A DNA stretch of 12,509 nt from HGM10611 sp964384805. Lineage in GTDB: Bacteria > Bacillota_I > Bacilli_A > ML615J-28 > CAG-313. Below, one piece after another: positions 7,367 to 12,509 of this stretch. Where the stretch lies: the NCBI GenBank assembly GCA_964384805.1, contig CAYLLO010000037.1, positions 1 through 12,509 of the forward strand. Reading direction: 5' to 3'. The notes below the pieces were generated by a model that ran no database searches, was not told the DNA's origin, and saw only the letters and a list, made by a program, of their open reading frames with translations. The stretch's first letter is position 1. The number at the start of each line of letters is the position of its first letter. The translations under genes were made by a program, and so were the position numbers.

Positions 7367-8030
7367 AACGGTAACCTACCCCTCTTAATGTCACAATATG
7401 TTTACCATATTCACCTAATTTACGTCTCAATAATTTCATATGAGTATCTAGAGTTCGATCATCACCAAAAAAATTATATCCCCATACTTTAGAGAGTAAA
7501 TCTTCTCTTTTAACGGCCATATTTTCATTTTTTATCAAATAAATTAATAAATCATATTCTTTAGGTGTCATTTCTAGACGTTTATTATCAATAGTAACAA
7601 TTCGAGCATTTAAATCAATTTTTAAATCTCCACATACATACGAATTAGTTGCTATAGGAATTATATTAGCACGATAACGATTTAAAATGGCATTAACCCT
7701 CATCATTAATTCTTTAGGAGAAAAAGGCTTAACAACATAATCATCAATTCCTAAATCAAATCCATGTAATCGATCATACTCTTCTCCTCTTGCTGATAAC
7801 ATTAAGATAGGAATATTTTTAGTTTTTCTAATTTCTTTAACAGCTGAAAATCCATCAAGTTCTGGCATCATTACATCAATTATTACAATATCAAAATCTT
7901 CTGTTTCACATTTTTTAATTGCTTCTAATCCATTAGTTGCCTCGCTAACTTGATAACCTTCAAAAGTTGCATATTTTTTAATTAATTCACGAATATTTAT
8001 TTCATCATCTACAATTAACAATTTATCCAT
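7356..8030 (-). CDS. OmpR/PhoB-family response regulator
   Basis: The 224-residue DNA-binding regulator is the partner of the kinase directly downstream. Its receiver domain (1 to about 115) has the acidic pocket Asp8/Asp9, phospho-acceptor Asp52 (VIIDVMMPELDG), Ser79 and Lys101 (VVKPF). The C-terminal winged helix (about 125-224) shows the family hallmarks TPKEYDLL, VWGYNFFGDDRTLDTHMKLLR and the final GVGYRF. AAGGAG (8045-8040) precedes the ATG with standard spacing. It is the first gene of the regulator/kinase/HtrA unit. Its order resembles the CiaRH-HtrA and WalRK-type arrangements, but the sequence does not settle which, so no symbol is given. The targets are unknown; autoregulation would be typical. 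Confidence 0.96.
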   Translation of the reverse strand: MDKLLIVDDEINIRELIKKYATFEGYQVSEATNGLEAIKKCETEDFDIVIIDVMMPELDGFSAVKEIRKTKNIPILMLSARGEEYDRLHGFDLGIDDYVVKPFSPKELMMRVNAILNRYRANIIPIATNSYVCGDLKIDLNARIVTIDNKRLEMTPKEYDLLIYLIKNENMAVKREDLLSKVWGYNFFGDDRTLDTHMKLLRRKLGEYGKHIVTLRGVGYRFDK

Positions 8031-8051
8031 AATAATTATCTCCTTATAATG

Positions 8052-8060
8052 ATTATACCA
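8052..8060 (-). promoter_or_regulatory. Extended -10 promoter of the regulator/kinase/HtrA unit
   Basis: Leftward TGG-TATAAT is an ideal extended -10, with no clear -35. The predicted start near 8045 coincides with the AAGGAG ribosome site, giving a very short leader of about 15 nt. The 16-nt core (8052-8067 read leftward) is identical to the one in front of the lipoprotein gene (10628-10643). Confidence 0.68.
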
Positions 8061-8095
8061 TACTTTTTACAAATTAGCGTGATATTAAAGTGAAA

Positions 8096-8125
8096 ATTAT
8101 ATGAACTAAAATGTTTTTTTATGAA
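8096..8125 (-). promoter_or_regulatory. Possible second, upstream promoter of the regulator unit
   Basis: Leftward TTCATA, 18 nt, TATAAT (8125-8120 and 8101-8096) gives a 4/6 match for -35 and a perfect -10. In such AT-rich DNA this can arise by chance. Confidence 0.35.
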
Positions 8126-8149
8126 TTTTATCCTTTTAAATAAAACTTA

Positions 8150-8158
8150 TGATATAAT
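8150..8158 (+). promoter_or_regulatory. Extended -10 promoter of tRNA-Thr and rarA
   Basis: TGA-TATAAT ends 9 nt before the first base of the tRNA, so the start would fall only two or three bases upstream of the mature 5' end. No convincing -35 is seen. No other promoter or terminator is visible between here and rarA. Confidence 0.75.
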
Positions 8159-8167
8159 ATAGCATAT

Positions 8168-8241
8168 GCTCCTATAGTTTAGTGGCAAAACGCAGCAATG
8201 GTAATGCTGAAATGCTAGTTCGATTCTGGCTAGGAGCACCA
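8168..8241 (+). tRNA. tRNA-Thr(GGT)
   Basis: A complete 74-nt cloverleaf. The acceptor stem GCTCCTA/TAGGAGC is followed by discriminator A and an encoded CCA. The D-arm is GTTT-AGTGGCA-AAAC. The anticodon arm CAGCA-ATGGTAA-TGCTG has U33 and anticodon GGT. The T-arm GCTAG-TTCGATT-CTGGC contains one G-U pair. G1-C72 and C2-G71 agree with known threonine identity elements. Base 32 is A, not the usual pyrimidine. It sits 21 nt upstream of the rarA start codon with no terminator between. Confidence 0.92.
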
Positions 8242-8262
8242 GTATAGTAAAGAGGTGATAAA

Positions 8263-9489
8263 ATGAAACCTTTAGCTTATGCTATGCGTCCCACTCATTA
8301 TGATGAAATTGTTGGACAAGATCATTTAGTCGGGACCAATGGGGTTTTGCGAAAAATGATTGAATCTAATCACTTATTTTCTTTCATATTATATGGTGAA
8401 CCTGGTTGTGGTAAAACTACTATTGCTGAAGCAACAAGAAAAATGGTTAATATCCCTTCTTTTCATTTTAATGCTTCAACTGATTCAAAAGATACCCTAA
8501 AACAAATTGTAAATGATGCTAGATTTAATAAAGATACCATCATTGTTATAGATGAAATTCATCGTATGAAAAAAGACATTCAAGATTTTTTACTTCCTTT
8601 TGTTGAAGATGGAACCTTAATTATGATTGGCCTTACAACTGTTAATCCATATCATTCAGTTAATCCTGCTATTCGTTCACGTTGTCATATTTTTAAATTA
8701 AATGAATTAACAGCCAAAGATATGAACACTATTTTACATCGTGCTTACGAAAATATGCATCTATCTATCAAAATTGATGATGAAGTATATGATTATTTAG
8801 TAGGTATTTCTGGCCATGAAATTCGTTCTTTAATCAATAATTTTGAAATGGTTGTCTCATTATATCCTAATGAAAACATTACTTTAGAAAAAGCAACAGC
8901 CTCTATGATTAAAGCTAGTGTTTCAATTGATGCTAATCAAGATAGTTACTATGACACTTTAAGTGGATTACAAAAATCAATTAGAGGTAGTGATGTAGAT
9001 GCCGCTTTACATTATCTTGCGAAACTAATTATTGCTGATGACTTACAAAGTCTGTCACGACGCCTTTTAGCTATTGCCTATGAAGATATTGGTCTAGCTA
9101 ATCCTACCATTGGTCCACGAGTGAAAGCGGCGGTTGATGCAGCTAGAGAACTCGGGAATCCAGAAGCAAGACTTCCACTTTCCGTCATTGTTATCGAAAT
9201 GGCTTTATCTCCTAAATCTAATTCTGCATATTTAGCTATTGCCAAAGCTATGGAAGATATTGAAAATGGACAAGGTGGAACCTTACCATTGCATTTAAAA
9301 AATACATATTCCTTTAATCCTCATCAAGAACCATATAAATATCCCCATGACTATCCCAACGCTTGGGTAAAACAGCAGTATTTACCAGACACTTTAAAGG
9401 ATCGCAAATACTATACTCCTAAAGATTCTTCAAAAATAGAAAGTAGTCTTAAAGAACGATATTTACAAATTGAAAAATGGAAAAAATAA
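8263..9489 (+). CDS. rarA: Replication-associated recombination protein RarA (MgsA/YrvN family AAA+ ATPase)
   Basis: The 408-residue AAA+ ATPase is related to clamp-loader subunits and acts at stalled replication forks and recombination intermediates in the cytoplasm. Near the N-terminus it has the family's RP...VGQDHLVG motif. Walker A is GEPGCGKTT (45-53), Walker B VIDEIHR (95-101), the sensor-1 region GLTTVNP (123-129), the arginine-finger region AIRSRC (136-141) and the sensor-2 Arg188 in GHEIRSL. The C-terminal half is the MgsA_C tetramerisation region, including an RLLAIAYEDIGLANP stretch and LPLHLKNTYSF. The length is close to known homologues (about 420-450). GAGGTG precedes the ATG with 7-nt spacing. 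It appears to be cotranscribed with tRNA-Thr from the promoter at 8150. Confidence 0.95.
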   Translation: MKPLAYAMRPTHYDEIVGQDHLVGTNGVLRKMIESNHLFSFILYGEPGCGKTTIAEATRKMVNIPSFHFNASTDSKDTLKQIVNDARFNKDTIIVIDEIHRMKKDIQDFLLPFVEDGTLIMIGLTTVNPYHSVNPAIRSRCHIFKLNELTAKDMNTILHRAYENMHLSIKIDDEVYDYLVGISGHEIRSLINNFEMVVSLYPNENITLEKATASMIKASVSIDANQDSYYDTLSGLQKSIRGSDVDAALHYLAKLIIADDLQSLSRRLLAIAYEDIGLANPTIGPRVKAAVDAARELGNPEARLPLSVIVIEMALSPKSNSAYLAIAKAMEDIENGQGGTLPLHLKNTYSFNPHQEPYKYPHDYPNAWVKQQYLPDTLKDRKYYTPKDSSKIESSLKERYLQIEKWKK

Positions 9490-9500
9490 TTTAAATAAAA

Positions 9501-9552
9501 AACATCCAAGTTAGTATGAACATTATTTTGTCAACTTGGATGTTATTTTTTT
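9501..9552. terminator. Two-way terminator between rarA and the lipoprotein gene
   Basis: A perfect 12-bp stem AACATCCAAGTT/AACTTGGATGTT (9501-9512 with 9533-9544) has a 20-nt loop. Seven T residues follow rightward (9546-9552), giving a strong rarA terminator. Leftward it is followed by TTTTATTTAAA, so it can also end the lipoprotein transcript. The rightward T-run overlaps the stop codon of the convergent lipoprotein gene (9551-9553), so the two genes are packed end to end. Confidence 0.88.
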
Positions 9553-10603
9553 ATTCAGTATAGTTATGAATAACTTCTACTGATTCTAAAATTTCTTTAT
9601 TACCTTCAAAATATCGTCCTGTAATTTCAACCCATCCATTAGCATCACCACGATAACCAATAATAGATAGTCCTGTTGCACCTGCAAAAGCATTTTCTTC
9701 AAATTTTTTCATACTGGTAGGTAAAATAACCTTTTCAACTGTTATTAATCCACTAAGGGCTCCATATGACAACTTTTTAGCTCCATCTAAAATTTCAATT
9801 GTTTTTAGAGCATTAGGAAGATAATATGTTTTAGTAGTACTCTCACTTACTTTTTGATTTATTGGAGTTGTAAATTCAGTGTATACATTGTTAAACACAT
9901 ATCCTAAAACTTCGCTATCCTTACTTGTATCATCTCCGCTACCAACAAATGGTAAACTTATTTTATTTAAGGATGTCATTCCCGCAAATGCAGCTTTACC
10001 TATAGATTTAACTGTATCTGGAACTACTAATTCATCAATACTTGAACAATGATAAAAAGCATATTCTCCGATTTTTCTAACTGAACTTGGTATTGTAATA
10101 CTTCGCAAAGCGGTACACTCATAAAAGGTATTAACTGGTATTTCTTGTAGAGAACTAACACCATCAAATACTACTTCAGTAAGTGCTACGCATTTCGCAA
10201 AAACTCGCTTACCTAAAATTTGAACACTTGACGGAATAACTACTTTAGTAATCTTACTATTGTTTTCAAATGTTCCATCAATAATTTTAATAATTGGTTT
10301 TTCCTTCCAAACAGCAGGAACAATTACTTCAGTATCTTCTCCCTTATAATTTCCTACCGCATAACCATTCAATAGTTGTCCATTATTATCTTGTAACTCA
10401 TAAATCGTAAAACCCAATGAATAAGGGTACTCATTTTCATCATCTTGGCATGATTCATGTTCAGGATTTTTTTCACAATCTACTTCAGTAGGATCATTAG
10501 GATCAACATCTGGGATTTGATTACGATGACAACCTGACAAAACAAGTATTCCTAAAAATGCTAATAATAATATAATAGTTTTTGATACTTTAATCATTTT
10601 CAT
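9551..10603 (-). CDS. Lipoprotein with BspA-type leucine-rich repeats
   Basis: The 350-residue surface lipoprotein has a short basic N-terminus, a hydrophobic segment (about 10-23) and a lipobox LSGC with acyl-acceptor Cys25. A polar, Asp/Pro/Glu-rich spacer carrying Cys43 and Cys52 follows. From about 105 onward come LRR_5/BspA-type repeats of about 23 residues (consensus like ITIPSSVRKIGEYAFYHCSSL), at least six of them. A non-repeat stretch at about 219-262 interrupts the array, as seen in other Bacillota LRR_5 proteins. Such proteins mediate adhesion or carbohydrate binding; the ligand here is unknown. The ATG at 10603 is chosen because GAGGAG lies 7 nt upstream; the GTG at 10618 would fall inside that region. 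It has its own promoter behind the FtsK-like gene. Confidence 0.9.
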   Translation of the reverse strand: MKMIKVSKTIILLLAFLGILVLSGCHRNQIPDVDPNDPTEVDCEKNPEHESCQDDENEYPYSLGFTIYELQDNNGQLLNGYAVGNYKGEDTEVIVPAVWKEKPIIKIIDGTFENNSKITKVVIPSSVQILGKRVFAKCVALTEVVFDGVSSLQEIPVNTFYECTALRSITIPSSVRKIGEYAFYHCSSIDELVVPDTVKSIGKAAFAGMTSLNKISLPFVGSGDDTSKDSEVLGYVFNNVYTEFTTPINQKVSESTTKTYYLPNALKTIEILDGAKKLSYGALSGLITVEKVILPTSMKKFEENAFAGATGLSIIGYRGDANGWVEITGRYFEGNKEILESVEVIHNYTE

Positions 10604-10627
10604 AACAACACTCCTCACATTTATTTC

Positions 10628-10636
10628 ATTATACCA
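10628..10636 (-). promoter_or_regulatory. Extended -10 promoter of the lipoprotein gene
   Basis: Leftward TGG-TATAAT is a perfect extended -10 with only a weak -35. The start near 10621 gives a leader of about 18 nt carrying GAGGAG. The surrounding 16 nt (10628-10643) are identical to the regulator-unit promoter core at 8052-8067. Confidence 0.68.
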
Positions 10637-10668
10637 TACTTTTAATTTTTTAGCCAGTATTTTATTAT

Positions 10669-12390
10669 TTAATAATTATTTTTTAGCATATCTTGTTCTT
10701 CTTTAGTACTTTTTACTAAACTAACTCTAAACAAATCATCTTTATATAGATAAAAAGCTTCATCATTGTATAAATAATTACCTGGATTAATACCAATATA
10801 CTCTTTTCCTATAGTACCAGAATTCTTTCCTATCAATTTAACCAAAAATAAACTATCAATAAAACTATGAAGTATTTCTTCCCCACTATAATGAGCAACA
10901 AAATAATATCCACATTGTTTACCTATTTGTAATAAATAAAGTATAATTTCTAAGTCTTTTTTATTTTGCATAAAACATTCAAAATTTAAAATAAAAATAA
11001 ACTTTAATGGCAAATCATCTTTACATTTTTGATTATATTCAGCAAGATCGTTACAATTATTACTATTTAATAATTCTAGTCTTTTTTCTATCTCTTTTTT
11101 TAAATTAATAAGCTCTAGTGATACATCTTTATAATAGTATTCACATTTTTCATAATTTTTATAAGTATTATTTAGATCAAACAACATGAACTCATAGTTT
11201 ATTTTAATTAATTTAATCATTAAGATTAATATATAACTATCAATTACACTTATGACCAATTCCATATTTTTTTCAATAATCAATATATTATGTTTTTCAA
11301 TAAAATTAATTTCTACTAATTCATTATTAGTATCTATTCCAATCGGTAATTTTAAATTATTCATATAATTTTTCTGCATAGTAAACATTGTTTGAATAAA
11401 AGGTGGATTGCTATCAACATTATCTACTTCTATTTTTATTTTAGGGCTATCAAGATCTTTTGTTATTAAAAATCTTTCAGTTAAGATTGATTTTAATTTC
11501 ATGTAAAGTTTATCTAAGTTAATATTAACAACTGTATCTATTTTAAATGTTGTTATATGTTCTGAAACTACATAAGTAATGCTTTGATAAAAAATATTCA
11601 TATTATTTAATACACTAGCAATCGTTTTTTTTAATCCTACGGCATGTTTTTCTTCTGTTATAATATAATTTTGTCGTACAGGATTACTCAAACTATCAAT
11701 GGTAATTTTCTTTTTTCTCGTTTTCTTTTTTTCTTTTTCTACTTCCAATGGTTCAACATTATTTTTAACTTTAATGCCATATTTAAGAGTTTTTCCAAAA
11801 CGTGAAAAGATAATTAAAAATTTAGAAAAAACTTTTTTAAATAAATTAAGTGATTCACCAATTGTTTTATTAAAACTAAATGATATACCGACAAGACTAA
11901 TAAATAAGACAATAACAATTGTTCCCACACTAGAAAAAAGCGTATAAAATAAATAGAAAAAAAGCATTCCTATTACTCCACCACCAACAATCATTCCTTC
12001 TTGATAATTTTTAAAATAATCCAAATATAAACTGAATGTCATTTTTAAATAGCTTGTCCCGAATTGACTAACATAATTATGCATCGGAAAATGTGAAATA
12101 GTTAAAATACCAACCATTAAGAGAATAATTCCTACTGAACGCATATTTTTTAAATTTAGAGGTTGGTGTTTAAATAAACAATAAATACCAAATAATAATA
12201 AGGCTAATAAAAATGCAAAATACCAGTCCCCAAATACTATTCTAAAAGCCATCATTATATAATATCCAACAATTCCTAATCTAGCTAAAGCCAATAACGA
12301 TATCAAAATTGTTGATATGCCAATTAATTCATAATAAAATGTTAAATCTCTTTTTCCTTGTTCTAAAGTCATTTTCTTTTCTTTTGCCAT
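10669..12390 (-). CDS. FtsK/SpoIIIE-like membrane protein with degenerate motor domain (pseudo-motor)
   Basis: The 573-residue product has the FtsK/SpoIIIE N-terminal membrane domain: about four to five hydrophobic helices in residues 19-173, including the family-like GGGVIGMLFFYLFYTLF at 135-151. A basic linker (218-230) and an alpha-domain-like region (about 245-330) follow. The motor region aligns to FtsK without gaps around Walker A, but E373-I380 (EKNMELVI) stands where GATGSGKS should be. Walker B IIIDELAD is FILNFECF (466-473), so the Asp is Asn and the Glu is Phe. ATQRPS is AHYSGE (499-504). The end (INPGNYLYNDEAFYLY..FRVSL) still matches the family. There is no gamma domain; SpoIIIE-type proteins are about 200 residues longer. 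It should neither bind ATP normally nor pump DNA. AGGAG precedes the ATG at 12390. The open frame argues for a retained non-motor role, perhaps at the septum; that is inference. Confidence 0.8.
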   Translation of the reverse strand: MAKEKKMTLEQGKRDLTFYYELIGISTILISLLALARLGIVGYYIMMAFRIVFGDWYFAFLLALLLFGIYCLFKHQPLNLKNMRSVGIILLMVGILTISHFPMHNYVSQFGTSYLKMTFSLYLDYFKNYQEGMIVGGGVIGMLFFYLFYTLFSSVGTIVIVLFISLVGISFSFNKTIGESLNLFKKVFSKFLIIFSRFGKTLKYGIKVKNNVEPLEVEKEKKKTRKKKITIDSLSNPVRQNYIITEEKHAVGLKKTIASVLNNMNIFYQSITYVVSEHITTFKIDTVVNINLDKLYMKLKSILTERFLITKDLDSPKIKIEVDNVDSNPPFIQTMFTMQKNYMNNLKLPIGIDTNNELVEINFIEKHNILIIEKNMELVISVIDSYILILMIKLIKINYEFMLFDLNNTYKNYEKCEYYYKDVSLELINLKKEIEKRLELLNSNNCNDLAEYNQKCKDDLPLKFIFILNFECFMQNKKDLEIILYLLQIGKQCGYYFVAHYSGEEILHSFIDSLFLVKLIGKNSGTIGKEYIGINPGNYLYNDEAFYLYKDDLFRVSLVKSTKEEQDMLKNNY

Positions 12391-12412
12391 AACATACTCC
12401 TAAACAAATAAT

Positions 12413-12418
12413 ATTGTA
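12413..12418 (-). promoter_or_regulatory. Possible -10 box of the FtsK-like gene
   Basis: Leftward TACAAT (5/6 match) lies 22 nt before the ATG, with AGGAG between. No recognisable -35 is present and the flanks are very AT-rich, so this is a weak call. Confidence 0.35.
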
Positions 12419-12459
12419 TGCCTTTACTATTAAAAAAAATGTTACTTTATGAATATATA

Positions 12460-12493
12460 AAAAATAATCATAACAAATTTTAAAAATTTGTTA
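12460..12493 (-). terminator. Likely terminator of a leftward gene beyond the right edge
   Basis: A perfect 11-bp inverted repeat TAACAAATTTT/AAAATTTGTTA (12471-12493, one-base centre, so the working stem is shorter) is followed leftward by TGATTATTTTTT. The stem has very little GC. If it works, the FtsK-like gene starts its own transcript. Confidence 0.45.
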
Positions 12494-12509
12494 GATTAAT
12501 TCGCCTACC

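Noticed and set aside
5939..8030. Calling the two-component pair WalRK (YycFG)
   Set aside because: The kinase has no PAS domain after HAMP, and the walH/walI/walJ genes usually found next to it are absent. The general OmpR-type similarity is not specific enough.
10604..10618. GTG start five codons upstream for the lipoprotein
   Set aside because: The GTG lies within the Shine-Dalgarno region (GAGGAG) serving the ATG at 10603 and has no ribosome site of its own within the short predicted leader.
11699..11947. Open frame of 82 codons on the + strand
   Set aside because: It is the antisense shadow of the membrane and basic linker region of the FtsK-like gene; its poly-Phe/Ser start mirrors the Lys-rich linker.
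1..12509. Mollicute-type genetic code (TGA as tryptophan)
   Set aside because: All frames stay open without reading TGA, and the tryptophan codons I checked are TGG. Stops are all TAA, which is unremarkable at this base composition.
1..12509. CRISPR array, insertion sequence, integrase or phage module
   Set aside because: There are no regularly spaced direct repeats, no transposase or integrase motifs and no paired terminal repeats. Both tRNA genes lack any duplicated 3' end in the window.

Overview
The window is low-GC DNA with the standard genetic code: tryptophan is TGG wherever I checked, and all nine genes stop with TAA. It looks like a chromosomal segment of a Gram-positive Bacillota bacterium. 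The supporting evidence is strong Shine-Dalgarno sites, a membrane-anchored HtrA beside an OmpR-type two-component pair, a lipoprotein with BspA-type leucine-rich repeats, CCA-encoding tRNA genes and an FtsK/SpoIIIE-family membrane protein. An Erysipelotrichia-like gut commensal fits best, but that is inference. I see no phage, transposon or CRISPR signs.

Layout from left to right. (1) Positions 1-100 hold the 3' part of a tRNA-Lys(CTT) gene and its terminator. (2) Positions 177-4632 hold a leftward three-gene unit, read from the right: an ABC-F ATPase, a DEAD-box RNA helicase with a DbpA/CsdA-type RNA-binding domain, and a fusion of a P-loop kinase with a flavin-reductase-like domain. Both gaps between genes are 12 nt. 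The unit has an extended -10 promoter in front and a hairpin terminator behind. (3) Positions 4662-8060 hold a second leftward unit: OmpR-type regulator, histidine kinase (TTG start), then a membrane-anchored HtrA protease. Each of its two junctions overlaps by 11 nt. This looks like an envelope-stress circuit. (4) Rightward from 8150, tRNA-Thr(GGT) and rarA appear to share one promoter and end at a two-way terminator at 9501-9552. (5) Leftward from 12390 lie an FtsK/SpoIIIE-like protein and, behind its own promoter, a BspA-like lipoprotein.

The most unusual gene is the FtsK-like one (10669-12390). It keeps the family's membrane domain and the overall motor-domain fold pattern, but the Walker A, Walker B and ATQRPS-type motifs are all replaced and the gamma domain is absent. 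The frame is nevertheless open for 573 codons. It reads as a pseudo-motor paralogue, not a DNA pump. The second point of interest is the kinase/flavin-reductase fusion: a strong Shine-Dalgarno site and an ATG lie exactly at the domain junction, so the gene may make two products. Smaller points are a calcium-loop-like acidic segment in HtrA just before the catalytic serine, a tRNA directly joined to an mRNA, and an identical 16-nt promoter core in front of the regulator operon and the lipoprotein gene.
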